From positions 1,749,001 through 1,813,000 of the forward strand of contig NZ_CP029186.1 in NCBI RefSeq assembly GCF_003096035.1: DNA of 64,000 nucleotides, given 5' to 3'. A program made the position numbers and the translations under genes. The notes under the pieces were generated by a model. It saw only the letters and a list, made by a program, of their open reading frames with translations, was not told the origin of the DNA and searched no databases. This document shows, one piece after another, positions 44,995 through 53,250 of the stretch. This DNA is from Flavobacterium album. Its GTDB lineage: Bacteria > Bacteroidota > Bacteroidia > Flavobacteriales > Flavobacteriaceae. Position 1 is the first letter of the stretch. Every line of letters begins with the position of its first letter.

Positions 44995-45411
44995 ATGATT
45001 TACATAGATAAAAAAACAGTGCCGCATTGTTATGTCGAGGAAAAGAAATTTGAATGGGGAGAGCCTTATACGGTTGATACGCCTATATTCAATGTGTGTA
45101 TTGATCCGCAATTGTCTGATATAGAATTTACCATCGAAATACTTGGCAGAAATAATTTTAGGCAGAATCTTGAAAAGCTATATAATATTTTGATTAACAG
45201 GGACGAAAATTACCGTTTAAACAATTTAACCGAACCTGTTTTAAACCGGGAATTCCTTATCGAAAAAATTGCCGGTTTTATTGCTGATAACAAGAATAAC
45301 ATTGCGCCTTGGGATAATGAATATGATGTTGGATCTGATGAAGAATTTTATCTGGAATGGATTAGTAAAGACTTAAATAGAATTTTATTATTTGAGAAGA
45401 AGGTATATTAA
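44995..45411 (+). CDS. Hypothetical protein
   Basis: A 138-residue soluble acidic protein with no signal peptide and no motif that I recognise. It begins MIYIDKKTVPHCYVEEKK and has a strand-like region followed by helix-like segments (FRQNLEKLYNILINRDENYRLNN, FLIEKIAGFIADNK). Promoter and codon use support a real gene. Its place next to a broken AbiEii-type locus suggests accessory DNA, but there is no evidence of a shared function. Confidence 0.6.
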   Translation: MIYIDKKTVPHCYVEEKKFEWGEPYTVDTPIFNVCIDPQLSDIEFTIEILGRNNFRQNLEKLYNILINRDENYRLNNLTEPVLNREFLIEKIAGFIADNKNNIAPWDNEYDVGSDEEFYLEWISKDLNRILLFEKKVY

Positions 45412-45460
45412 AGTTATAAAAACGATCTGCCTTTTCATAATGGGAAGTTTTCAGGATTAG

Positions 45461-46079
45461 TTATAGCAAACGCAAATATTCTTCAGTGACTGCCTTTATC
45501 TTTTGTTTTATTTCATCCCAGGAGTTTTTTATAAGCATTACCGGCATAGCTTCTTCATCTGCATCTTCGAAATAGCTAAGGCTCTTTAACACAAGAAATT
45601 CGGATCCATCGTGGTATTTCTGTTTATAAAAGCCGATCATCTCTTTTAATGAAAACTTTTCCAAAAGGACAAACAGGTCTATAAAATCTTTTCTGCTTCC
45701 TCTTCCTGATATCACATTAGTTTCATAGCAGCAATATCTTTTTCAGAAACCATTCTTACGTTTTGAACAACTGTTATATCTTCCAGTAATGGATACTTAT
45801 AATTTACAAAATCAACTTTGATTCCATAGATACTGTAAATTATTATATTACGGCTTTTTTTAATATAACTACATTTCCTAATTCCTTCAGGATGTTTGCG
45901 AATTCAAATTCGTCAATTTCAGAATTTCCAAACAAATCGATATCAATGGAAACCCTATGGCCTCTTTTTAATGCTAATGCTGTGCCGCCCACCAGGTTGA
46001 AATCCTTAAATATTTCAAACGCCATTAACTTATTTAATAAGTCCAGGAGTTCCCTGTTGACTGTCTGAGTCTGTAGCAT
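45461..46079 (-). pseudogene. AbiEii/AbiGii-type nucleotidyltransferase toxin, broken by two frameshifts
   Basis: Reading from the ATG at 46079 (MLQTQTVNRELLDLLNKLM) gives the nucleotidyltransferase core GGTALALKRGH-x4-DIDLF. After KELGNVVILKK an A7 run loses frame and a stop appears; one more A restores SRNIIIYSIYGIKVDFVNYKYPLLEDI. A second lost A near 45719-45723 (AAACTAATG) breaks IAAMKL-NVISGRGSRKDFIDLF, and the remaining frame ends at 45461. Together they make one protein of about 205 residues. The upstream partner gene overlaps its start by 46 bases, as is usual for this pair. Confidence 0.75.
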
Positions 46080-46342
46080 CTGAAATCTGTTTTTTGTAAA
46101 TGGAAAATAGTGCATAAAAATGCAAGCGTGACATCATCGAGTGTCCTAAGGCTTACAGCTATTTCTTTTATTTTTGGTAAGCCGTAAAACTTTTTTATAA
46201 GCTGCCAATCGCTTAAAACGCCATATTCCAAAACCCTGTGTGTTATTAATTTTGCGTCAGACTCAAAATCCAGGGAATTAATATCCGTATCCCAGAAAAT
46301 ATGAGATGAAAGGTCTGTAATATGAGGTTTTGGAGTATTCAT
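46034..46342 (-). CDS. Partner protein of the AbiEii-type toxin (DUF6922-like)
   Basis: A 102-residue protein beginning MNTPKPHITDLSSHIFWD and ending FRCYRLRQSTGNSWTY, a C-terminal pattern found in small Bacteroidota proteins that precede AbiEii-like nucleotidyltransferases. It contains a helix-rich middle (WQLIKKFYGLPKIKEIAVSLRTLDDVTLAFLCTIF) that could be a degenerate HTH. Predicted antitoxin by position only. The frame is open further upstream, into the end of pnp, but the ATG at 46342 follows the promoter at 46356 and is preferred. Confidence 0.7.
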   Translation of the reverse strand: MNTPKPHITDLSSHIFWDTDINSLDFESDAKLITHRVLEYGVLSDWQLIKKFYGLPKIKEIAVSLRTLDDVTLAFLCTIFHLQKTDFRCYRLRQSTGNSWTY

Positions 46343-46355
46343 AAATGCGTATAAA

Positions 46356-46363
46356 CAAATATA
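46356..46363 (-). promoter_or_regulatory. -7 element of the AbiE-type pair
   Basis: TATATTTG on the minus strand, 13 bases before the ATG at 46342. Confidence 0.6.
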
Positions 46364-46390
46364 GTAAAAACCGATGAAAAATTTTAAACC

Positions 46391-46422
46391 AAAAAACCCT
46401 GCCACTTTACAGCGACAGGGTT
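46391..46422 (-). terminator. Terminator of pnp
   Basis: AACCCTG/CAGGGTT (46395-46401 and 46416-46422) with partial further pairing inside; on the minus strand it is followed by TTTTTGGTTT. Confidence 0.8.
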
Positions 46423-46448
46423 CTTTCTGAATTAACCTTAAAAAGTAA

Positions 46449-48782
46449 TTAAGATTCTTGTGGCGCTTCGCCATTATTGTCGTTGCGAGGCTCGCGTGGG
46501 CCATCGTCCCTTCTTTCTTCTCTTGGGCCACGGTCGCGGGAGTTCCTGTCGTCACGTCCGCCACGGTTGTCGCGTCCGCCACCACGGTTATCCCTGAATC
46601 CGCCACGGTCGCCGCCTTCGCGTGGGCCGCGGTTCTCACGCTGTGGAGCGTTCTCATCCCTTGGAGGCCTTGGTAAAAGGGCTTTCCTTGAAACTTTCTC
46701 TTTGCGTGTCTTAGGGTCGATACCGATGTATTTCACATCAAAGATGTCGCCCATGTTCACTACGTCAGATACGTTCTCAGTACGTGCCCAGTCAAGTTCG
46801 CTTACGTGAAGCAATACTTCGTTACCCGGAGCATCCATATATTCTACTACCGCGCCAAAGTCAAGCATTTTGATAACTTTTACGCTGTACGTTTCGCCAA
46901 CAACCGGCTTGAATATAATAGAGTCGATTTTGTTCAGTACCATCTGGATTCCTTCAGGGCTTGTTCCAAGGATCTCTACTTCACCCTGCTCGTCTACCTC
47001 GTTAATAACGATAGTAGTGCCTGAGGCTTTCTGCAGTTCCTGGATAACTTTTCCGCCAGGGCCGATAAGCGCCCCGATGTAAGCGCCCGGAATGGTAACT
47101 TTGATGATCTTCGGAGCGTGGCGTTTCACATCTTCCCTTGGAGCCTCCAGTACTTCTGTCAGTTTTCCAAGGATATGTAGACGGCCTTCGCGCGCCTGGT
47201 TGAGCGCCTGTTCCATGATCTCATATTTAAGGCCTTCAATTTTGATGTCCATCTGGCAGGCAGTAATACCTTCTGATGTACCCGTTACTTTGAAGTCCAT
47301 ATCGCCAAGGTGGTCTTCGTCTCCAAGGATGTCAGAGAGTACAGCCCAACGGCCTGTAGCATCGTCTGAAATAAGCCCCATGGCAATACCCGATACCGGC
47401 CTTGTCATTTTGATACCGGCATCCATAAGTGCAAGCGTACCGGCACATACGGTAGCCATTGAAGACGAACCGTTCGATTCCAGTACTTCAGAAACCACAC
47501 GTACAGTATACGGAGTCTCCGCAGGTATCATGTTTTTAAGTGCACGCTGTGCAAGGTTACCGTGCCCAACCTCGCGCCTCGATGTTCCCCTTAGCGGCTT
47601 AGCTTCGCCGGTAGAGAAAGGAGGGAAGTTGTAGTGCAGGTAAAAACGCTCTTCGCCTTGTTCTGTAGGGCGGTCGATAATATTCGCCTCGCGGGATGTG
47701 CCAAGCGTTACCGTAGCAAGCGCCTGCGTCTCACCCCTTGTGAAAAGTGCCGAACCGTGCGTAGATGGAAGGTAATCCACCTCACACCAGATAGGGCGTA
47801 TTTCGTTCGTTTTCCTTCCGTCAAGGCGTGTGCCGTTGTCAAGGATCACGTTGCGTACTGCTTCTTTATTAACTTTAGAAAGGTATTTGCTGATAAGGTC
47901 GCCGTTTTCAAGAAGCTCCTCTTCAGTAAACAATGCTTTCACCTCTTCCTTCACGGCAGCAAATTTCTCACTGCGTTCGTGCTTTGCAGAACCTTCGCTG
48001 GCAATTGCAAAATACTTGTCGTAGGAAAGCTCTTTTACTTTAGCAAGGATAGCGTCATCACTGCGTTCTTCCTCATAGGTCCTTACTTCTTTTTTACCCA
48101 CAGCGGCCTGAAGCCTTTCCTGTGCGGCGATCTGTACTTTAATGGCTTCGTGGGCAAATTTAATAGCCTCGATCATTTCAAGTTCAGATATCTCTTTCAT
48201 TTCGCCTTCAACCATCGCGATAGAGTCCATAGAAGCGCCTATCATCATATCGATGTCCGACTCTTCAAGCTGGGCTTTGCTTGGGTTGATAACGAACTCT
48301 CCGTTTATCCTTGCCACACGCACCTCAGAGATAAGCGTTGCAAAAGGGATATCAGAAAGGGCAAGCGCTGCAGAGGCTGCCAGTCCGGCAAGCGCATCGG
48401 GCATCACTTCGTCGTCATGAGACATTAATTGGATCATTACCTGCGTTTCAGCATGGTAATCTTTAGGGAACAGCGGACGCAGTACACGGTCTACAAGACG
48501 CATGGTTAGTACTTCGCCGTCGCTTGGCCTGGCTTCGCGCTTGAAGAAACCACCCGGAAAGCGCCCTGCGGCAGCAAATTTTTCACGGTAGTCAAGCGTA
48601 AGCGGTAAAAAGTCAATGCCCGGGCTTGCACTGCGGGCAGATACCACAGTGGCAAGCAGCATGGCGTTGCCCATTTGTACTACGACCGATCCATCGGCCT
48701 GTTTGGCAAGTTTGCCTGTTTCGATCGAGATGCTTCGTCCATCTCCCAGATCGATGATCTCTTTAATAACATTTGGGATCAT
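46449..48782 (-). CDS. pnp: Polyribonucleotide nucleotidyltransferase (PNPase)
   Basis: A 777-residue phosphorolytic 3'-5' exoribonuclease and degradosome-type enzyme. Order: two RNase PH-like domains (opening with [21 protein letters not shown]; second with [58 protein letters not shown]), a KH domain ([22 protein letters not shown]) and an S1 domain ([21 protein letters not shown]). The last 70 or so residues are an Arg/Gly/Asp-rich tail (RGG-like) with no fold. It follows rpsO on the same strand with a terminator between. Confidence 0.97.
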   Translation of the reverse strand: MIPNVIKEIIDLGDGRSISIETGKLAKQADGSVVVQMGNAMLLATVVSARSASPGIDFLPLTLDYREKFAAAGRFPGGFFKREARPSDGEVLTMRLVDRVLRPLFPKDYHAETQVMIQLMSHDDEVMPDALAGLAASAALALSDIPFATLISEVRVARINGEFVINPSKAQLEESDIDMMIGASMDSIAMVEGEMKEISELEMIEAIKFAHEAIKVQIAAQERLQAAVGKKEVRTYEEERSDDAILAKVKELSYDKYFAIASEGSAKHERSEKFAAVKEEVKALFTEEELLENGDLISKYLSKVNKEAVRNVILDNGTRLDGRKTNEIRPIWCEVDYLPSTHGSALFTRGETQALATVTLGTSREANIIDRPTEQGEERFYLHYNFPPFSTGEAKPLRGTSRREVGHGNLAQRALKNMIPAETPYTVRVVSEVLESNGSSSMATVCAGTLALMDAGIKMTRPVSGIAMGLISDDATGRWAVLSDILGDEDHLGDMDFKVTGTSEGITACQMDIKIEGLKYEIMEQALNQAREGRLHILGKLTEVLEAPREDVKRHAPKIIKVTIPGAYIGALIGPGGKVIQELQKASGTTIVINEVDEQGEVEILGTSPEGIQMVLNKIDSIIFKPVVGETYSVKVIKMLDFGAVVEYMDAPGNEVLLHVSELDWARTENVSDVVNMGDIFDVKYIGIDPKTRKEKVSRKALLPRPPRDENAPQRENRGPREGGDRGGFRDNRGGGRDNRGGRDDRNSRDRGPREERRDDGPREPRNDNNGEAPQES

Positions 48783-48887
48783 AAATTCTAATTCTTTTGA
48801 TTAAACAATGGGTTTAGTTGTGTTGTTGTTGTAGTTGTGTGGAACCCAATGAAAAACCAAAAACTTTTTCTGCGCAATATGTAAAAA

Positions 48888-48913
48888 CAAAAAGAGGCGC
48901 GCGGGCACCTCTT
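48888..48913 (-). terminator. Terminator of rpsO
   Basis: AAGAGGTGC/GCGCCTCTT hairpin (loop of four) on the minus strand followed by T residues, just after the rpsO stop. Confidence 0.85.
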
Positions 48914-48923
48914 CTCATCTCGA

Positions 48924-49193
48924 TTATTTCCTGATGTTCAGTTCTTTGATAATCTCACGATACCTGTTGATATCTTTCTTTTTCAGGTAGTCAAGCAGGC
49001 TCCTCCTTTTACCTACCAGCTTCACAAGCGAACGCTCTGTGTTGTAGTCGTGGCGGTTTTTCTTAAGGTGGCCTGTAAGGTGGTTAATCCTGAATGTGAA
49101 TAGTGCGATCTGCCCTTCTGCAGATCCTGTGTTAGCTTCTGCTCCGCCGTGTTTAGCGAAGATCTCTGCTTTTACTTCTTTAGTCAAGTACAT
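48924..49193 (-). CDS. rpsO: 30S ribosomal protein S15
   Basis: The 89-residue S15 binds the central domain of 16S rRNA early in 30S assembly. The sequence MYLTKEVKAEIFAKHGGAEANTGSAEGQIALFTFRINHLTGHLKKNRHDYNTERSLVKLVGKRRSLLDYLKK is typical. The ATG at 49193 gives the right length; a longer frame starting at 49259 covers the promoter and is not used. It is followed by pnp, the conserved rpsO-pnp order. Confidence 0.97.
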   Translation of the reverse strand: MYLTKEVKAEIFAKHGGAEANTGSAEGQIALFTFRINHLTGHLKKNRHDYNTERSLVKLVGKRRSLLDYLKKKDINRYREIIKELNIRK

Positions 49194-49246
49194 GCTAATA
49201 TTGTATAAATGATTATTATGTATACCAGGGTTTTCCTGATTGGGTG

Positions 49247-49276
49247 CAAAGGTAATCATTATTTTAAAACACGCAA
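49247..49276 (-). promoter_or_regulatory. Promoter of rpsO
   Basis: On the minus strand, TTG (49274-49276), a 19-base spacer and TACCTTTG (49247-49254). Confidence 0.75.
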
Positions 49277-49284
49277 GTATTGAA

Positions 49285-49400
49285 TTGTTATAAAGTTTCA
49301 GGTTTAAAGTTTAAAGTTGCCTCTCCTGCTCAATCAGTTGGCAGTACCTGCTTTCGTAACAGAACTTTCAAAAAAACTTTAAACCTTAAACCTTAAACAA
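49285..49400. repeat. Inverted repeat with TTTAAAGTTT-type arms
   Basis: GTTTCAGGTTTAAAGTTTAAAGTT on the left pairs with AACTTTAAACCTTAAACC on the right across a 60-base spacer. A related single arm lies near 38575-38600. Confidence 0.65.
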
Positions 49401-49401
49401 A

Positions 49402-49857
49402 TTAAAACAGCTTGGCCACCTCCGCATTCACAAACTCCAAAAACCGTTCATCCATTTCTGTAAAAGGATCCAGCACGCCCGAGTCAATATCGATCTGGCC
49501 GATGTTTACGCCATCAACGAACAGGGGCACAACAATCTCCGACTTCACCGAAATGCTGCACGCGATGTAATTGTCCTGTGCACTAACGTCAGGCACTACA
49601 AAATTCTGGTTGGATACCGCTACCTGGCCGCAGATGCCTTTCCCGAAAGGGATAACAGTATGGTCGGTCGGCTCTCCTGCATAAGGACCCAGGATAAGTT
49701 CTTCTTTTTCTCCATTGCGGAAGTAAAAGCCCACCCAGTCATAATAATCTATATTTTCTTTTAAAAGGTGGCACAGCTGCAGGAGCTTTTCATCCCTTGA
49801 TGTATCGCGGTGGTGCAGTATGTCGGTCACTTTTGGCTGCAGTTCTTCAAATGTCAT
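49402..49857 (-). CDS. GAF-domain free methionine-(R)-sulfoxide reductase-like protein
   Basis: A 151-residue GAF-fold protein resembling fRMsr enzymes, which reduce free methionine-(R)-sulfoxide. Cys positions fit: C76 in GKGICGQVA (resolving type) and C100 in NYIACSISVKSEIVVPL (catalytic type). The segment VGFYF...LILGPYAG is also typical. The third Cys of well-studied enzymes is absent. Own promoter at 49879. Confidence 0.85.
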   Translation of the reverse strand: MTFEELQPKVTDILHHRDTSRDEKLLQLCHLLKENIDYYDWVGFYFRNGEKEELILGPYAGEPTDHTVIPFGKGICGQVAVSNQNFVVPDVSAQDNYIACSISVKSEIVVPLFVDGVNIGQIDIDSGVLDPFTEMDERFLEFVNAEVAKLF

Positions 49858-49878
49858 GGTGATAAATTTTTATAAGTA

Positions 49879-49886
49879 CAAAAATA
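49879..49886 (-). promoter_or_regulatory. -7 element of the GAF/fRMsr gene
   Basis: TATTTTTG on the minus strand, 21 bases before the ATG at 49857. Confidence 0.55.
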
Positions 49887-50039
49887 CAAAGCAAACCATT
49901 AGCAGGCATTTAAATTTTATAAAGATTAATTATAACTATATAGGTGCATAGTTTTTAGAAGGGGCAGTGAATTAAAACATCTTATTGGGGATTATTTGAA
50001 GTCCATTTCACTTTTTTATACTTATTATCACTTTTTCCA

Positions 50040-50047
50040 TATTTTTG
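50040..50047 (+). promoter_or_regulatory. -7 element of xrtF
   Basis: TATTTTTG ending 17 bases before the ATG at 50065. Confidence 0.6.
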
Positions 50048-50064
50048 TTTAAAACTAATTGCCA

Positions 50065-50616
50065 ATGGATGTCCTCCGGAAAAACAGGGCTTTCTTTTTA
50101 TTTCTCTTAAAATTCGGCGGAAGCTACCTGGTACTCTCACTAGTGTACTGGGCCTACCTGAGCCGTTATGACGCTGCAACATTCGAAGCCGACGGCATGA
50201 CGCACCTCGTGGCAGAGCAGGCTTCGGGATTCGTGAACCTGCTGGGCGATAAAGCGCATATCGAAAAAAAGCCTTTTGAGGCCTCCTACTTTTTTTTCGT
50301 AAACGATAGGCGGGTGGCGCGTGTGGTCGAAGGTTGTAATGCCGTAAGTGTCATAATACTTTTTGTAGCTTTTATAGTTGCTTTCTCCACTACTTTCAAG
50401 AGGACATCGCTGTATATCCTCATTGGCATACTGCTGCTGCATGTGCTTAATGTCGCCAGGGTAGGGCTGCTGGGTATGGGCCTCTATCACTACAATGAGT
50501 ATGGGCACCTACTTCACGACATTGTCTTTCCGTTGTTTATCTATGGGGTAGTTTTTGCGTTGTGGGTAGCATGGGTAATGAAGTTTTCGGGAAATAAGAA
50601 AAAAAATGCGGCTTAA
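50065..50616 (+). CDS. xrtF: Exosortase family protein XrtF
   Basis: A 183-residue multi-spanning membrane protease/transpeptidase of the exosortase family. The active-site triad is visible: C91 (VVEGCNAVSV), R132 (NVARVGLL) and H151 (HLLHDIVFP), each at a membrane boundary. It should recognise a C-terminal sorting signal on exported proteins. Start taken at the ATG 50065; an in-frame TTG six bases earlier is less likely. Overlaps the next gene by 11 bases. Confidence 0.92.
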   Translation: MDVLRKNRAFFLFLLKFGGSYLVLSLVYWAYLSRYDAATFEADGMTHLVAEQASGFVNLLGDKAHIEKKPFEASYFFFVNDRRVARVVEGCNAVSVIILFVAFIVAFSTTFKRTSLYILIGILLLHVLNVARVGLLGMGLYHYNEYGHLLHDIVFPLFIYGVVFALWVAWVMKFSGNKKKNAA

Positions 50617-51073
50617 TATAAAAGACATATCAGGGATAATTGTCCTGCTGGTACTGTTGGTGCTGGTGCGTGTTTTCGAGGAAAAGCTGTTCTACGACCC
50701 ATTGCTGGCCTTTTTCAGGAAAGAAGATAAAGAACTTCCCGAATATGATAGCATGCAGTTGTTTTTTGGGCTAGCCTTCCGTTACGGGCTTAATATGTTA
50801 TTCTCGTTGGGCATCATCTGGCTGGCGTTTAAGGATAAGTCAGTAATGAAACTAACAACTGTTTTATATGCTGTTTTTTTCGTGTTGCTCACAGCCGTAT
50901 TGTTCATTTCCCTGAATACCGAAAAACCGAGCCTGCTGCTTATATTCTATGTGCGAAGGTTTTTGATACAGCCGCTATTCTTAATACTTTTCCTGCCGGC
51001 ATTCTATTATCAGGCGCATATAAATAAAAAACCCGATGCTGGTGATGCAACGGGTTTCAAAAATGATATGTAG
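50606..51073 (+). CDS. Exosortase F system-associated membrane protein
   Basis: A 155-residue protein with about four membrane segments (6-22, 54-73, 85-104, 117-136) that accompanies XrtF in Flavobacteriia. Its ATG lies inside the last codons of xrtF, so translation is coupled. Its biochemical role is not known. The last 15 codons contain a hairpin that appears to be the terminator of the convergent operon. Confidence 0.85.
   Translation: MRLNIKDISGIIVLLVLLVLVRVFEEKLFYDPLLAFFRKEDKELPEYDSMQLFFGLAFRYGLNMLFSLGIIWLAFKDKSVMKLTTVLYAVFFVLLTAVLFISLNTEKPSLLLIFYVRRFLIQPLFLILFLPAFYYQAHINKKPDAGDATGFKNDM
51025..51057 (-). terminator. Terminator of the minus-strand operon, inside the convergent gene
   Basis: AAACCCG/CGGGTTT (arms 51029-51035 and 51051-51057); the minus strand continues into TTTTTTATTTATA. 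It lies wholly within the coding sequence of the XrtF-associated gene. Confidence 0.75.
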
Positions 51074-51080
51074 CAAATTG

Positions 51081-52106
51081 TTATTGCGGTGTGACTGTGT
51101 AAGGGCTACCACTTCCCGAAAAATTAATATTAAGGGTAATAAGGTAAGTATCTTCTCCTAAAGGTAGGTGTATTAATTCTCCTCCGAGATCTATACTACC
51201 ATCGGCAAGATTGTCCCCATATGATGACGAACCTAGCTTAAACCAAATAGTTCGAAAGTCATTGCTTGCGAAGTCGGGTACATAAAATGTACAACTGAAA
51301 GTATTAGTATTGGCATTATATGTCATAGCTTGTTCATAATTTGGGCTTGCATAGTTGGGATTTACTTTTATCGATATATTTGATATGGATATATTATATT
51401 CCCATTCTCCATCAACATTTTCAGAAGCCACCGCTTTTATTAAATACATGCCGCTCGAATTTACAACAAAAGGGCTTCCGTTCTGGGCAAGCATGTTGCC
51501 GCCACCATTACCATAGGCTACTGTAGCGTTTTGAGCTGTTAGAAATTTAAGTTGAGTGCCTGCCGTAAGATATTTATATCCATAAAAGCTTGTTCCGGTA
51601 TACACCATTGGTAGCGATGTTGTGGCATTGAAGGAATTAAAGGTGCCATAAAGATATAATTGTGTGAGTTCAGATACTGGGCCTGGACCCGGATTCGTCC
51701 CGGGGGTTCCAATAACTGCTCCCGCATACATTGCATATGGTACGGCTAATAGCTGTGAAGAGCCTACAGTTATATAGTTTGTGCCGTTATTAACGTCTAT
51801 CTCTACTTTAAGGAATTTTGAGGTCAGAGCCCAATTGATACCTGAAAATGTGCCAGTTTGCGCTACTCCCTGACCAATAGTTAAAGTAAATAACCCAACA
51901 TTGTTAGTAGTAGGGTTATGAAGTTCTACATATGAAGCTTCTCCTGTTGCGCTTCCTTCAAGGATACTGAGACGAATTTTTACAGGTGATGAAACTACAG
52001 GCTGCCCTGTGGTATTCAGCGCCACTGCCTGATAACTGAATCCCTGTGGTATCTGAGCCATCATGCCAAAGGAAATAAAAAGCAATAAGAAGTATAATTT
52101 TTTCAT
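51081..52106 (-). CDS. Exported protein with SusE/SusF-like C-terminal domain
   Basis: A 341-residue exported protein (signal ends near MMAQ, residue 18). The N-terminal 120 residues, beginning IPQGFSYQAVALNTTGQPV, are the common flavobacterial beta domain that also carries TVGSSQLLAVPYAMYAG. From about 150 there are SusE/SusF-like starch-binding-type segments (TQLYLYGTFNSFN, YLIKAVASENVDGEWEYNI). No lipobox or T9SS signal seen. It follows the type A T9SS gene after three bases. Confidence 0.7.
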   Translation of the reverse strand: MKKLYFLLLFISFGMMAQIPQGFSYQAVALNTTGQPVVSSPVKIRLSILEGSATGEASYVELHNPTTNNVGLFTLTIGQGVAQTGTFSGINWALTSKFLKVEIDVNNGTNYITVGSSQLLAVPYAMYAGAVIGTPGTNPGPGPVSELTQLYLYGTFNSFNATTSLPMVYTGTSFYGYKYLTAGTQLKFLTAQNATVAYGNGGGNMLAQNGSPFVVNSSGMYLIKAVASENVDGEWEYNISISNISIKVNPNYASPNYEQAMTYNANTNTFSCTFYVPDFASNDFRTIWFKLGSSSYGDNLADGSIDLGGELIHLPLGEDTYLITLNINFSGSGSPYTVTPQ

Positions 52107-52109
52107 GGT

Positions 52110-52559
52110 TTAATTTTTTACGATTTTAACGGGTTTGATGTTGGTGTTTGGGAAAGACATAAAGTAAATTCCGGTAGTCAGCGAAGAAAGGTCAATGCGG
52201 TTGCCATTGGCCGGGGCAATGGTAATTTTGCTCCCCTTCGCATCGCGGATCTGCATTTCAGAAAGGTTTATTTCGCCCTTTGCCTCAAAAGTGAGGTAGT
52301 CCTGTACCGGGTTTGGATAATACGTGATCCCTTCGGCTACGATAAAATCGTTGGTGTCCAGGGCATCAAGAACAATTTGGGTAACAGCGCCCAGTGTGCC
52401 GCTCGAAATCCTGTCGGGATTTTCGGGAACTACATAGATCACGCCCACACTGCCTGAGAAGGTATTGGATGCGTTCGATCCCGAATTGATGCTTCCCACA
52501 CTGGTCTGCGAAAAACCAGAAACTGCAGGGAAGAGTAATAGAATGATTAGTTTATTCAT
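52110..52559 (-). CDS. Small T9SS type A secreted protein
   Basis: A 149-residue protein with a signal peptide (to about GFSQ, 18) and a type IX secretion type A C-terminal domain: YYPNPVQDYLTFEAKGEI, LSEMQIRDAKGSKI, IDLSSLTTGIYFMSF and PVKIVKN. The short region between is Ser/Asn-rich. ATG 52559 is preferred to the longer open frame. It is the first gene of a two-gene operon with the SusE/F-like gene. Confidence 0.85.
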   Translation of the reverse strand: MNKLIILLLFPAVSGFSQTSVGSINSGSNASNTFSGSVGVIYVVPENPDRISSGTLGAVTQIVLDALDTNDFIVAEGITYYPNPVQDYLTFEAKGEINLSEMQIRDAKGSKITIAPANGNRIDLSSLTTGIYFMSFPNTNIKPVKIVKN

Positions 52560-52737
52560 TTTTTTAACTTTTGCCTCAAAAATATAAAAAAAAGTTACAA
52601 AATTAGACAAGGAGTAATATTTGTAACACATCTAAATCATATATAAATATTCATGGTATAAGTCTCTAAAAACAATTCATACTATACCGGCTTTCCTAAA
52701 AGTTATTTTAGCATATCCTTTTAAGAACTAATTTTCG

Positions 52738-52745
52738 TAATTTTG
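52738..52745 (+). promoter_or_regulatory. -7 element of the HYC_CC_PP gene
   Basis: TAATTTTG, ending seven bases before the ATG at 52753, so the leader would be only a few bases. Confidence 0.55.
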
Positions 52746-52752
52746 CATCTAG

Positions 52753-53184
52753 ATGAAACTACGCAGATACATAAGCACATTATTATCCATACTGATATTG
52801 GTGTCCAATATCGGGATGGCGCTCAATGTGCATTATTGCCACGGTGAAGTGGCATCAGTTTCATTGGCTTACAAAATACAGCAGTCCTGTAGCGCAAAAC
52901 CTGAAAAGGAGACCCGTAAAGCCTGTTGTGGCGCAGCGGTTAAAACCACTAAAAGCTGCTGTAAGCACGATGTCATAAAGCTGCACGATACCAAGTCGGA
53001 TAATATTATCGTAAAATCTTTCCAGCTCGACCTCGCGGCTTTTTGCCCTGCCGAAGTATGGAACCCTAATACATTGCACTACAGCGAAGCGCCTGTTGCT
53101 ATAAAAGACACTCCGTCTTTTTACTGCGAATCTCATGCGCCGCCGCTCTTTAAGCTCTATTGCCAATACATTTTCTACGCCTAA
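52753..53184 (+). CDS. HYC_CC_PP-family small exported Cys-rich protein
   Basis: A 143-residue protein with an N-terminal membrane/signal segment and nine cysteines, including HYC (about 28-30), two adjacent CC pairs (ACCGAA, SCCKHD), FC, YC and the C-terminal APPLFKLYCQYI. These match the HYC_CC_PP family. With His residues next to several Cys, metal (copper-type) binding is plausible but unproven. It is followed by a TonB receptor and an HMA protein, in apparent operon order. Confidence 0.82.
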   Translation: MKLRRYISTLLSILILVSNIGMALNVHYCHGEVASVSLAYKIQQSCSAKPEKETRKACCGAAVKTTKSCCKHDVIKLHDTKSDNIIVKSFQLDLAAFCPAEVWNPNTLHYSEAPVAIKDTPSFYCESHAPPLFKLYCQYIFYA

Positions 53185-53250
53185 AAATTAATGTTCTTAC
53201 GGCTTTTGCATGCGCAAAAGTGACTTAAGTAATAACATTAAACTTTTATT

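Noticed and set aside
44940..45411. Starts at TTG 44940 (GNAT) and TTG 44953 (hypothetical)
   Set aside because: Both conflict with family length or with the -7 element at 44956; ATG codons at 44919 and 44995 fit better.
46342..46657. Upstream extension of the antitoxin-like gene into pnp
   Set aside because: The extension is a shadow of the RGG-coding end of pnp and crosses both the pnp terminator and the promoter at 46356.
47634..48428. Long open frame on the plus strand opposite pnp (264 codons)
   Set aside because: It lies wholly within the well-supported pnp gene on the other strand, and its translation has no recognisable features.
49193..49259. Longer N-terminus for ribosomal protein S15
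   Set aside because: The extra codons cover the rpsO promoter; the 89-residue form is standard.
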